Source: Cercospora beticola
Lineage: Eukaryota; Ascomycota; Dothideomycetes; Mycosphaerellales; Mycosphaerellaceae
Direction: 5' to 3'
Length of the DNA: 64,000 nt
Assembly: GCF_033473495.1 (NCBI RefSeq)
Contig: NC_088941.1
Location: 310,001-374,000 of the forward strand
Every line of letters begins with the position of its first letter. The first letter of the stretch is position 1. The notes under the pieces are model-generated. The model worked only from the letters and a program-made list of their open reading frames with translations. It was not told the DNA's origin and made no database searches. A program made the position numbers and the translations under genes. This document shows positions 32,601 to 43,910 of this stretch, piece by piece.

Positions 32601-34370
32601 GTGGTCCGGATGTGTTGCCGTGGGTTGCGAATTGGCTACCGCAGATCGTTGCGATGTCCTAGCAGAGCTCTGCACTTTCTCAACGGCTGCATGTTCTGTT
32701 TCGCGAGGGTCGTCGACATCCTCCATGGTAACATCTCCTTGCTCCGCCGGAGCTTCTGCCGCCATATCATCGTCATCCTGAGCAATGTCATCAGCCTGAC
32801 TGCGTAGTCCTTGGCCGAACTCATCGTATTCGTCGTTGTCCACATCCTCGATCTCCACATCTCCATGCTCCTCCGGTTCGGCATCGCTGACTCCAGGATC
32901 GTCCCGCTCGCTAAACTGGACGTTGCATTCCTCCGGCAGGTCTTGGGTTTCGGCCATTTCTTGGTCTTCGTCCTCATCCTCGATGGCTTGCTGCGGGCCT
33001 ACCGCAAAGCCGACCACAAAGTCGTTCCATTCGCTTGCTTTCCTGGACGTATCGGGTGTATCCTTGATCTCTATCGCATCGTGAGCTGATCTAGAGCGAG
33101 AGCTTGATCGTGCTGGCGCCGTGACTCTCGACAGGTGCTCGGAATGAGGACGAGGACGTGGTATGCCACGTCGCGGCCTACGATCCCATGAATCTTCAAA
33201 TTCATCAATCTCGTCTTCCACTTCACCCTCCTTGCCGTTCAACTTAGCTGCCTCGATCCGCTGTCTCCTCATTTCCTGCGACTCTTTCATGCTGATATAT
33301 CGTGTCATAGGTTCGGGTTGTGCAAGTGAAGCTGCACGCCCAAGCGGACGACGTAGTTCCGGTGACGAGAACACCGTAGGAGAGGACGGTCTGTCGAAAC
33401 CATTGGTATGCGGCGAAGGTCGGGACAAGATAGGATCGCTGGGCGGAGCTGACAAGGGAGAGCTGTCTGTAGCGCGAAAGAGTTGTGTGTTGGTCATAGT
33501 GGGCGGCTTCTCACCGTCTCGAAAATACTGTGAATAGTGAGGCGTCTTGCTTATCGTTGTTACTGAAGTCAGTAGCTCTCCAGTTCGTGCACGCTTTTGA
33601 CCAGCAAGCGCTGGCGTAGCTGGAAAGTCTCTCGACGATGTCCGAGCCTCTGTCTGTGGCTGTGTATCTTCCCGCAAGAGGTCGTTCTCCGCTTGTGAGG
33701 TTGTAGGCGACGCTGCCACAGCAGCCGATTCAGCCATATCCGTGTTTCTCCCGTAAGACCCATATCCCGCCTGTGAAGTCAAGGACGGCATATTCTCAAT
33801 GCCCAAATCAATGTGACCATCGACAGTGGAGCAATACGTATTGGGCGTGTGGCTTGCGACTGTGTGAGGCCTCTGTGGAGTTGTCTGCCCGTCTGCAATC
33901 ATTGACTTGCTCGTCTCAAGAACAGCTTGTGAAGCCCATGGCTGCGTATCGCCACCTCCTTCCATGAAGGAAGCAGCCTTTGGTATCTCCACCCACTCTC
34001 CCTCTCTGAGAGCTGGCATCTTCACCGGGGACGCGCTGACCGGCGCGGCGTGGAGGCGCTCTCTCGCTCTCGGTAGCGAGTCGTTCGGGATGCGTTGCTC
34101 GATTGATTCGGGCACAGTTGCGCCTTTGCTGTTGCCGGCCTCGTCGCTCGCATTGGAGTCCTGAGCAATGCTTTGTTGGCCATTCAGATCATCTGCTGAT
34201 ACAACCTGCGCGCCATGACTAGGTTCCTTGTACTAGGGTCGATAAGTCAATTGCGGTCGCCACGATGGGGCCACAACGCGTTCGCCACTTACCTGGTCAA
34301 GTCGCAGCGCTGCGGCTCTCAGCTCTTCAATGGGCACACTGCCCATGCTGCTCTCCGTGAGAGATGCCAT
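29670..34370 (-). CDS. rad9: DNA-damage checkpoint mediator, Rad9/Crb2/53BP1 type (Tudor + BRCT)
   Basis: This adaptor relays Mec1/Tel1 signals to effector kinases after being recruited to modified histones at breaks. There are two exons, 34370-34293 and 34232-29670, giving 1546 aa. Exon 1 supplies MASLTESSMGSVPIEELRAA. Residues to about 1030 are disordered and rich in SQ/TQ pairs, the expected PIKK target sites. A Tudor-like module near 1040-1150 reads VFVLFKGTPQHFYPATWLGA, YKVKFDDNTVTNIEYYHVRR and LRLGDVVKVDDDKKR, with its trailing strand in LLYLTFMMWHPFKDRAFEP. Tandem BRCT repeats occupy about 1250-1540: IFDGMAFAISYVTPDE, LGLPTISGRWILHSLES and DPDTWKWVYVDSS. Domain order matches Rad9/Crb2. 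Yeast Rad9 is 1309 aa, so this is a long member because of its linker. Confidence 0.9.
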
Positions 34371-35017
34371 TGCCGCGACGCAGCAGCAGTCTGTGATCTA
34401 TCGCATTTGCTGTTGTACTTCGGGTCAAGTCGTGGAAGACGTGACCCCACTCGAGATTAATTAAGGTTACGCGTAGCGTGGCGCTTTCGTGACTGCCAAG
34501 CCTTCAACGCCAGCAACTTCTTTCGTCACGTCGACATTCACTGTTATACAATGCAAGAACAAAGACACCCGGCAAAGCAAAGAATCCGCTTAGGCGGATG
34601 GGAGAGACCTAAGAATTGGGATCACTTCATGTCCACCAAAGGCACGCTCACGCTTTTCTGTCACGCCTTTGACGAGATGTACAATTCCAGTGACACGAGT
34701 GGATCGTTGGAAGTGGTTCGGCACGCTGCCTCACTTGGTCGGCGGCAATGATCCAGAGACAGCTGCAAGCCAGAACCGCCATTTCATGTCAAAATCAACC
34801 AGCCGGCAGGCTGATGGGCTTGTACGGTTGGGACGCGACCCGCAGTCACTCCCAAAGACGACTCGAGCCACTCACAAAAATGTGGCACCCGTATATATGT
34901 GGTGCTTTCTCCAAAATCTACTTCGATTCCACGCTTGCTGATTTACAGGGGCTGTCAAAATACAACTCGAATTGAGAACAGAGAGGAACTGACGTGAAAG
35001 AGCAGCCCAATTTCAAA
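34371..35017. other. Divergent region, Rad9/Crb2-type gene / RBR ligase
   Basis: About 650 bp of promoter sequence. ORFs at 34551-34751 and 34669-34941 on the + strand contain protein-like stretches (for example DRWKWFGTLPHLVGGNDPE) and could be an upstream exon of the RBR gene, but I found no splice pair that joins them convincingly. Confidence 0.4.
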
Positions 35018-36202
35018 ATGGAGAACAGACTGCAGCAAGATGGACCAGCACAACACCAATTTGTTCGTACTATGAAGGGTGCGGTTGTACACTTCCGACC
35101 TGGTGTGACAGTGAGCAACATCTCACTCATCTCTGACCGCACACCGTTGAGCGCGCTGCCGAGTGTCACTACGTGGACCCAAAAGCGCCACATCAAGCTC
35201 ACAGAAGAGGGTTTCAGGTGGACGATGTGCGGCGGATTCAATACACTCATCTGGACTGCCTTCCCTGAACGTGTGTTACTTGACGAGGCCAAGAAGGAGC
35301 TCGTTGTCCTAAGCTGTAAGGATACATACCAGAGGGTCCTGCGCGCGTTGAGCGGATCCTTCTCATTTGGTGAATTGATTCACCCACAGCACGGGCTCTG
35401 CAACATCTGCTATACTGATGCGGACGACCCTGTCATTACCGAGTGTGGTCATATGTACTGTCGACAATGTCTGGAGAACATGTGCAACGTCAAAAATTCG
35501 ACTCTCGAATTCAAGATCGTATGCAAAGGCCACTTCGATCATTGTCGCACACCACTATCGATCTCCACGATTCAGGAGTTACTCCCTCCGGATGCTTTCG
35601 AGCGCGTGTTGGAAAGTTCACTCGACGTGTACATCCGAAGACATCCCAGAGAATACCGCTGCTGTCCCACACCCAACTGTGGCCACATCTATCGCCCCAG
35701 CCCTGTCGACCATGCCGCTGTGCATTCTGCTTACAAAGACTGCAAGAACTGCAACAGGAGAATATGCACAGCATGCAAAACTGTGCACTGGCCCAAGACA
35801 TGCAGCCAACACCGTGAGGACGAGCAGTCCCAGCAATGGCGACAGGAGAACTCAGATCGCATCAAAGATTGTCCAAGTTGTGGCAACGCGCTCGAAAAGA
35901 ATGGTGGCTGCGATCACATGGTGTGTCATTGCGGCGCCCATATCTGCTGGTCCTGTCGGGCAATCTACACACAAGAGGAACAGATCTATGGACATGAATG
36001 TCCGAATGCTGGGCATACGTATTATCACGATTACGATTACGATCCCTTCAATGGATACGACCATGAAGCAAACATGTTCGCACCCATCCCTCCGCCTCCT
36101 CCCGATCCTCATCCTCATCGTGTTGGGCTTATAAGACGGATGGGTGCACAAGTTCGGGACATGGTCGAAGCACTTCGTCTGAATGGAAGACCTCACCGCT
36201 AA
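35018..36202 (+). CDS. RBR-type E3 ubiquitin ligase (RING-IBR-RING)
   Basis: The enzyme would take ubiquitin from an E2 onto its own RING2 cysteine and then pass it to substrate. The product is 394 aa from the first ATG, MENRLQQDGPAQ; an upstream exon is possible. The N-terminal 125 residues are a non-zinc domain (FVRTMKGAVVHFRPGVTVSN, EGFRWTMCGGFNTLIWTAFP) that I cannot name. RING1 begins CNICYTDADDPVITECGHMY with CRQC. The IBR contains CCPTPNCGHIYRPS, CKNCNRRICTACK and a Cys/His end. RING2 reads CPSCGNALEKNGGCDHMVCH followed by CGAHICWSC; the Cys in NGGCDHMVC aligns with the catalytic Cys of Parkin and HOIP. A Tyr/His/Asp-rich stretch and a Pro run follow. Substrate is unknown. Confidence 0.85.
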   Translation: MENRLQQDGPAQHQFVRTMKGAVVHFRPGVTVSNISLISDRTPLSALPSVTTWTQKRHIKLTEEGFRWTMCGGFNTLIWTAFPERVLLDEAKKELVVLSCKDTYQRVLRALSGSFSFGELIHPQHGLCNICYTDADDPVITECGHMYCRQCLENMCNVKNSTLEFKIVCKGHFDHCRTPLSISTIQELLPPDAFERVLESSLDVYIRRHPREYRCCPTPNCGHIYRPSPVDHAAVHSAYKDCKNCNRRICTACKTVHWPKTCSQHREDEQSQQWRQENSDRIKDCPSCGNALEKNGGCDHMVCHCGAHICWSCRAIYTQEEQIYGHECPNAGHTYYHDYDYDPFNGYDHEANMFAPIPPPPPDPHPHRVGLIRRMGAQVRDMVEALRLNGRPHR

Positions 36203-37160
36203 TGCTTCCACTCATCCATCCGCCACCAAGCCGAGCAGCAGCACCCACCATGGAATCAGCACGACACGAACGAAATGAGACATCCCAACGCACATAATCG
36301 ACAGCGATCGGTAGAGAGTTGGGAGGAGACGGGACACCTCTACTCCATCCTCCTCAAAGGCAACAGACTGGAGACAAGGCATTGCTTCGACCCAAGTTGT
36401 GTTCGAAATAGTTAATACGGGTAGAGTTATTCAGGTAAAAGAAAAACACAACCCAGCCACAACTGATGACGAGCCAAAATCCCGCCATCAGCCAAGATAG
36501 TATGAGAATGAGAAAACCACACGATTTACCCTCCTTTTCAATTCCACCAAATTACATGCTAGCTCTCGATCTTCGACTTCTGCTTGCTTTCACTCTTGTT
36601 CTAATCGGCCGTTGCAATCGCACCACACAAACAGTACATCTCATTCTGTGTATGAATCATCATCTCATCCCCTCTCCGAAAAGCAAGAAATCAGCAGTGG
36701 TAGCAGTATCAGCAACAAGCGTCTCTTTTCCCATCTTGTTGACACAACAATTCAAGCAGTTTGACCCGGCCCGGAAGCAAAGGCAAAGGTCATAGAAGAA
36801 GGGTGAAAGTGCTGTGTTGTTGCTGTTGTCATTGTAAGGAAAAAACTCCTCCCACCGCCCCCTAGCCAGCCCGGATCCGAAATATGCTTCTGAAGCCCAA
36901 CATCTTGTCTTGTTGTTGCAACCCATGCAGCCATACTTGCTTTGACGATGATCCTTTTTTGTCGATAAGTCCTTATGGCCACGGACGCCTCGCTAATACC
37001 CTCACCGTCAACCTCTTCCCAGCGCCGACGCTAACGAGCCCTTTTGCAGCCGAATCCCATATGTCATCGATGTGAATTTGATACAATCTGGTATGTCCTC
37101 TTCCTCTAAACCGACACCTGCCCACCAATCCATCCCGTCCCGAACCTGCTCAAGTGTTGT
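36203..37160. other. Convergent intergenic region
   Basis: This 958-bp gap lies between the RBR ligase (+) and nrp1 (-). It has short ORFs only, a GTTGTTGCTGTTGT stretch near 36815 and a C/T-rich zone near 36840-36870. Probably long 3' UTRs. Confidence 0.55.
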
Positions 37161-39855
37161 TTACTGGGGTGACTTTGCCCCACTCGCACCATTGCGACGG
37201 TTGTCGCCCTCGTTGATGCCGAGCTGTCCCATGCCAGTCGAAAGAAAAGAGAAAGGATCCGCAGCACCGTCGTTGCCATATCCTCCGGGCTGTCCGTACG
37301 CACCGTTGGAGTAGGCACCGGCGCCAGCCTGCGAGCTAGTGTTTCCCTGGTTGAAGGCTTGCTCGGCTCGGCTGTCGAAGCCTCCACCCTGAGACTGCAT
37401 GCCGCCGTTGCTTGCCATCTGCCCGTAGCCGCCAGCCATGTATGGGCTAGGTGCAGCGATGCCGGAAGGCATGTTGTAAGACGAAGGTGGTCCGAAAGAC
37501 TGGCCACCGAAGCCGCCGGGTGGACCTTGCATCGCACCATATGCGCTACCATCGAAAGATTGTTGGCTTCCTCCGCCGTAGCTACCAGTTGGTGGCTGCA
37601 TTGGAACCTGTGGAGGACCGCCGTAAGATTGTCCTGGGAAGCTGGTCATGCCACTCTCAGCAACGACAGCTGCCTGTGTTCGAGAAGCGCCGCATCTCAA
37701 GCACGAAACGTTCTTGGCAAAGTTGTGATAGCCACATCCTTCGTTGCCACACTTCCAATCACCAGCACGGAAAGGAACTATTCCACCACGACCGCTTGAA
37801 CCGCCCATGCCACCCATGCCGCCAAAGCCACCGCCGTGCATGTGACCGCCGCCCATCATACCTGGATGACCGTACTGTGCTCCGCCAAAGGGGGTTTGCA
37901 TACCGTAGGGTTGACTATATGGATCCGGACCTCCGGCACCCATAGCCGGGAACGAGCAACGGAAGCATGCCGTGCGACGTTGAAAGTTGGAGAAACCGCA
38001 GCTTGGGCAGGTCCAATCGCCCGGGCGCGGACGGTTCTTGGAAGGTGGAAATGGAGTAAGAAGTGGAGGTCCTCCAGGAGGCTGTGAATGCGCAGCGCGG
38101 TCCAGCACTCTGCTTGATGAGGGTGCGACCTCGATCGCGCGATCGTTAAGCGCGCGTCCGTTCATGCTGAGACTTTCGGCCGCCTGAGAGTATTCAGTGT
38201 TAGTAGTTGTCTTTGAGCGGGGCATGTTGCATAAGCAAGGCACGCGACAAGGTGGTGCAGATCCAGTGAGACAAGGTAACGAGACCGTGCCGCTCAGGGC
38301 GGGATGATTGAACGTCATTGCAACGCGACGTTGATGTGTTGCAAACGATGTCAGTGATGTCGAAGATATGGTCGTAGAATGCTTGGTAGTAAAGTAGCGC
38401 AAAAAGCGGTGGGTGGTGATGTTCGTCTTTGGGGTGGGTGATACCGTTGTTGATGTATGTTAGAAGAGAGAAACACGCACTGAAGCCAGCGAGCAATTTT
38501 TCGTTTAGTGCACGGTCCAAACCGAGCGTTGCGCGCGACGTTGCCAGACTTCACTTGGATCTGCACATACAAGCAAAGAGCGAGCTAAACATACCTCTTC
38601 GTGACTGCCAAAAACAACGAAACCGCTTCCGCTGGGCTTGCCGCCTTCCGGGGTTCGCAGGGTCCAAAAGGCAATTGGACGACCGCCGTACTGTGTGAAC
38701 CAACTTTCGAGCTCACTTTGTGTTGTGTCGTGAGGCAGACCGCTCAGGTGCAGTACTTTGCTCCTTTCGCCCAGGAAAGCGCGGACGTCGCTTCGTGCGT
38801 CGAGCGGTCTTGACAGGATATCTGGGTTTCCTTGTGGGTTCGTAGCGGAGGGTCGAGACTTCTTGAGCAAGGAGTTGAGACAGCGAGTGAGCGTCAGAGA
38901 TTCTTCTAGTGCACGGCGAGGAGATGATGGAGCGAGCGCTTGCAGGTGGAATGGTAGACCTCCGGTGACTTTGCCCGAGGACCTGACCTCTTCCACTTCA
39001 AGACCAGCGCAAATGCTCGATAGGCTGGAGGAGCTGAATGCAAGTGTTTCAGGATGGTGTGATTGGAATGTCTGGTACTCTTGACGCAGGCCGAAGAGCA
39101 CTGGATGTTGTAGGTAAGCGGGCAAGACGACGTTCTTGTCGCGTGCCTCACGCGGAAGCTGAACACGCAAATCCCATGGGGTAAGGGTAACGAAGGCGAA
39201 TGTTGGTGCGGCACTAGGGCCGGCGTCCTTCGGCACAAGATGCTCCTGGGCGAATTGATCGAAGGTGGTGATGGCGTCGCGGAAAGTGCCAGCGTTCTTC
39301 ACATGCTCCCAGGTGAGGGTCGTCAGAGAAGTACATAGAGGAGTAATAGGAGTGTTGACAGGGCGAACGAGCACGGACTGGCGGTGCAACTGCGATAGGA
39401 GGTTTTATTAGTAACTGGTCCAAGCTGTATATATTGGCAGTGTCTCGTTCCACAGACGCCTTCGGCAGCCCGTGCCATGCTGCTGCGTGTCGAGGGGCCC
39501 AGCAGCACTTGCCGAAACATCGTTGACGTACCTCGCGCTCGGGATTCTGAGCATCAACTACCACCCAGCCAATTTCAATGACCTCGGCACTGTCCTTGGT
39601 GACATATACTCCATGCTCGTCACACGTGGTGGCGATGTGGATGACGCAGTATTTCTCAAAGGGCGTTTGCGCGGGTGGCTGCTGCTGCTGCTGTTGCGGC
39701 GGCTGCTGTTGATATGGGGCCGGAGCGGACTGGGAAGCTCTGCTCTCAGGCTGGTAGGGAGGCTGTTGCTGTGCGGAAGCTCCTCCGCCGGTGCTGGAGG
39801 CCGGTGTGGGATACGGGTTCCCGCCGTACGGCTGCTGCTGTGTTGGTGTCGCCAT
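37161..39855 (-). CDS. nrp1: Nrp1-type RNA-binding protein (degenerate exonuclease fold, RRM, two RanBP2 zinc fingers)
   Basis: This is the orthologue of yeast Nrp1, an RNA-binding stress-granule protein. There are three exons, 39855-39532, 39389-38595 and 38183-37161, giving 713 aa; yeast Nrp1 is about 719. Residues 1-65 are Gln/Pro-rich with a polyglutamine run. An ERI-1-like exonuclease fold starts KYCVIHIATTCDEHGVYVTK and continues into VIEIGWVVVDAQ, but the usual DxE pair at its first strand is absent (H and A occupy those places). The RRM spans about 319-395 (KVLHLSGLPHDTTQSELESW, then SGFVVFGSHEE joined across the intron to AAESLSMNGRALNDRAIEV). RanBP2-type fingers follow at WTCPSCGFSNFQRRTACFRC and WKCGNEGCGYHNFAKNVSC. 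The tail is Gly/Gln/Ser-rich. Intron 2 is 411 nt, long for this window. Confidence 0.92.
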
Positions 39856-41152
39856 GGTTCCCGATGTGTGTCCTGCTCGTTCTCCGTCTCAACTGAGTCT
39901 TCTCCCACGTGGACAATAATCCCAATGAACGATAAAAGAGCTAGGCTCCTGGCGCTCTGCCTGAACCAGACGAGTGAGACCCGGAACGCCGAACGCCGTG
40001 CGGATCTTGGGGCGAGAAGGAGGGTGGAGGGCGAGCTCAGCACGCGGCGTGGTGATGTCGAGACGGGTCAGCTGCTCGAGCTAGGGTGGAGGCAGGAAGG
40101 TCCGATAGCTTGCTGGGACAGAATACACGCCCACGAATAATGCAGACGCTGGCGGACGGCGAGGCAGACCAGAGCGAGCGTGCTGAGCTCTATCTCGACG
40201 TACGCGGAGATAGCAGCGCTGGTGCACACGCTGCCTCGGCGGGAAGGGGTGGAACGGGGGAGAAATTGCAGCACGCGAAGGAGGAGCTGTGTTTAGGATT
40301 GAATGCACTAGCGACCAGGGTTCGCCGCGCATGAGCCAGCATCTCCCATCCGCTGCCAGCGACACGACGACGCCCGGCACCATCGTCACCGCGCCGCATG
40401 CGCTGCTGCTCGTCACCCGCCCGTACCACCGCTGCGCCGGGCTGCCAGCGCCGCCGCCGTCCGGTCAGCGCTGCGAGCTCCTCCGCCGCCGCGCAGGTCC
40501 TCGGCGGGCCCCCTGCAAATTGAAACGTGATTATGTGGGACTAATCATTAGACCAACGCTCGCGCGGCAGTTCGCTTCAACAGCGTTGCGGCACGGTTGA
40601 GCCGCCCGTTGGACTACTCGCTGCCGGAGAACTGACCTCACATCTCACTCTATACATCACGTTACGGCAGCAGCAACATCGCCAGGCGAGCCCAGGCACG
40701 AACAATGCGCGTCGTCTCCCCTAGCCATGAAATGATCATGCGCCTGTCCGTTCGGCCCTTTACCCACGACCATCAAGTTCCACAGTCACAAGACAAACCC
40801 ACAGCCCACGCAGCATCCATGCAGCGCCACCGAGCGCTCGTGGTGCCGGAGTGAGCGGTTCCACGTGCAGAGCCGACCGTTACACGCGCGCTGCACCGCG
40901 ACCCAACAGTCACCACTCCCATTGCGAGAGACAGGCCGGCGCATAGTGGCCCAATCTTGGCTGCTTCTGCTGCAGGCTTCCATCAGCTGAATCGATGAAC
41001 ACTGCACCAGCCGATACGAATGTACCTGCGCTGTGGTCGACGCAGTGCTGGCATGCGGTGGCGCATATTATTAGGAGGTACCTTATGTACGATGTGTTCG
41101 AGCATCGCTCTCGGGTGCTGTGAACCTGCCCAGCGGTCCTGACCCCTGGGTT
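39856..41152. other. Intergenic, nrp1 promoter and erg7 3' flank
   Basis: 1.3 kb, GC-rich around 40420-40520 with repeated CCGCCG words. Long open frames on the + strand here run antisense to nrp1 exon 1 and are compositional. No gene is supported. Confidence 0.55.
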
Positions 41153-43638
41153 CTATACTGATCCATTCAATGCAGTGTCGCCGAAATGTCTGCTATACAT
41201 GCCCAGCGCCTTGATCGGGAAGATGAATTTGTAGTTTGGATAGGAGATCATGCTGTGAACCCGGATGTTAGCGTGGCGGACGAACCGTATTCTGGGACGG
41301 AAAGTCTCACCAACTCTTGTTGAACACGCCCTCAATACCCTCCTGCAACCACTCGCCATTGGGTTGCTGCCTGCTCATGATGAGCTTCACCGCGCGGTCG
41401 ATGGGATCACGATCTGGATAGCCAGCCTCGATCAAAGCAATGACGACCTGTCAACAGTCAGTTGCACGCCACTTTACGCACGCACAGATGCAGCACTTAC
41501 CCAAGCCGTCTGCACGACTTGCGAGCCATCAGGATGCCGACACCATGTAACGGTCTCACAGCTCTTGTACGATTCGCCCCAACCACCGTCTGCCTCTTGG
41601 CGATCGAGGAAGAAATGACAGGCTCGCCTGACCCGCTCACTGTTTTCGTATGTCTCACCTTGAGTCTTCAGACTCTCCAGCGCAAACCATCCAGCATACG
41701 AAAAGCAGATTCCCCAGCTGCCGTACCAAGATCCATCCGGAGCTTGGTCGCGTCGGATCCAATCGACAGCACGAGACACGAATTTCTTAATCTCCGCAGC
41801 ACGATAATCTGGGTAGTCCTTTCGGAAGCGCTCGAGCGCCGTGACACATGCAGTTGTGCATTCCGGGTATGGGTATTCGACCATGATGCGCCCGAAGACC
41901 TCAGCTGCATTGAGGTACTCCATCTTTGTGCTGCCTCGCGTGGGTTCGTACGAGCTGCAGGAACCATCGCTGTTCTGCATGGTGAGAAGGATGTCAACAG
42001 CCCACTTGAGACGCTTCTCGCTCAGGAGAGTCGGGAACAAACTAGTGCGACCATCCTTCGGGTCCACCGTGGACTGCAACGCCATGGTCGCCTTGACAGC
42101 TTCCGCTGTGCAGTCAGAAACAACGTAGCCCTGCGAGCGGGTGCTGAAACCCCACGCGCCACGACGAGGATGCCGCCAGCCAACTTCGGCTGATGTTGCT
42201 TGGGTGGGAGGATCCGAGTAAACAGATGAGTCCTCGTAGCCAACAACGTGTTCAAGAAACTGGTGGTCTTCCAGGAACTCTAGACCTTTGAGTAGGAGGT
42301 TGTGGTACTCCGGCTTCTGCTCCAGACCAGCATCAACCACCGCTTGTATCGCGAATGCTGTATCCCACACCTGTACGCCGTTGGTGCCGTCTGCCATCAT
42401 GCCGTCTTTACTGATGAAAAAGTAGTCCTGCAGTCGATCACGATGCCTCAGGACGGACTCCGCGTCCGGACCCTCTGCAACGTAGCAGCACAATGTGTCC
42501 ATCGGAGCGCTAACAGGTGCCAGGTCGCCCTGATCAGTGTTTGCACCTTCAATCTGGATAAGATGCCAGACCCAATCTTCAGCCTTCTTGATCAGAGCGT
42601 CGGTCCGCAGGAAAGGAATCCATATCCAGACAAGGAGCCAATTGATGAGATTCAAGACCCATGTCTTGGGATGGTAGTTATCTTTGACGCTGATGGAGTT
42701 TCGATGACTAGCGAAGTCTATCTCGTGGTAAGGCGTCGTGAATAGCTCTTCCCGTAATTCCTTGATCAATGGATCTGAGTCTGCTCTGGGATATGTCCAT
42801 TTCTTAGACCACAGATAGCCCATTGGTAGGAAGACCATGCGCATGTGGATCCACCAGCGCCAAGGGGCGATTGGCACCCAGTCTGGCAGGAGCCAGAGCT
42901 CTGGAGGCACAGGATTGACAATGTCCCATTTCATGACACCGAGGACCGAGAACCAGAACTTACTCCAGTGGGGTCCGTATACTGCGCCGCCCATATCATG
43001 AAGGCATCGTCGAGCCTTCACCATACGTGGTTCATTGGCCGGAACACCGAGTATTCGCAAACAGGTATAGTTCATCGCCGTTCCAAAGACCGAGGAGTCG
43101 CCTTCAATGTGCAATCCCCAGCCACCGTCGCCACCATTCTTTGATCCAACATTCTGCATGTTGAACAGATAGCGCACGACTTCAATTTGCTCCGGTTGTG
43201 TCAATGGCATATCAGTAACATAGAGGGTGATGATAATTCCAGGAAGCAAGAACATCGGTCCTCCATATTCACAAGCCCAGTTTCCTGGCTCTAGTTGTAG
43301 TTTCGAGAAGAATCGCAGTCCATTTTCCGCAGCTTGGAGAGGTGTTTTCGCCTTTGGGAGATCCGGCAACCCCTGTGAAGTCTGTCAGGTCTGGGTAGTT
43401 ACGTACATGGCAGAGTCGCACTTACAGTGTCAAGGCCCAAATGCCATTTATCCGCAATCGTCTGCGGCCATTGCTTGATTTCTTCATCTGATTGTAGGTA
43501 ATGCCATGTCTGCCGTCCTCGGTCGTCTTTCAGTCGCCATCGAGAATAATCTGTACGGCTGTCGGGTGACTTGGCATTGGCCTTCGCCTGGCCATTCGCT
43601 TTCGGCTGCTCCTTCGCAGAGCGATTGCGAAATGTCAT
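41153..43638 (-). CDS. erg7: Lanosterol synthase (2,3-oxidosqualene cyclase) Erg7
   Basis: Erg7 cyclises 2,3-oxidosqualene to lanosterol, the first sterol of the ergosterol pathway, at ER and lipid-droplet membranes. There are four exons, 43638-43426, 43372-41501, 41447-41311 and 41252-41153, giving 773 aa. The catalytic motif SDCTAE is present (in [20 protein letters not shown]), with its acid Asp. Several QW-type repeats are visible, including [32 protein letters not shown] and [13 protein letters not shown]. The end, NKSC joined to [19 protein letters not shown], is the conserved family C-terminus and fixes the last intron. The N-terminus [19 protein letters not shown] is charged. It diverges from the Yar1-like gene across 272 bp. 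Confidence 0.97.
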
Positions 43639-43910
43639 GATGTTGCTTTGCTGATTCGCAGTCTTGGGGATTGGTCCAGGACGCGAGGAAACGGGATCAT
43701 GAAGCCAGCGACATTGCAATGGTACCCTCTCGTACGATGTTTTCCAAGGAGGTGTGGCTAGTGGCGACGGGATATGCAGGTACAGCCGATCACGCGGAAA
43801 GAACCTAATCTAATCTCTCTATCGATTCTTGGCAATGAAAAGTTAAAGTTGGAGGAAGTAGCGCTGACTTTACATGGAGTGTGATTTGCTTCGAGAACGC
43901 AACGTCCAAA
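43639..43910. promoter_or_regulatory. Divergent promoter region, erg7 / yar1-like
   Basis: A compact 272-bp region serving both genes. I looked for sterol-regulatory sites: a TCGTACG motif near 43730 resembles but does not match the yeast SRE TCGTATA, and no clear SREBP-type element was found. Confidence 0.45.

Noticed and set aside
39472..40140. 222-codon + strand ORF
   Set aside because: It runs antisense to nrp1 exon 1, whose Gln/Pro-rich codons read as Leu/Gly/Trp on the other strand; a shadow.
43639..43910. Sterol regulatory element in the erg7 promoter
   Set aside because: TCGTACG near 43730 is one or two bases off the yeast consensus and stands alone.
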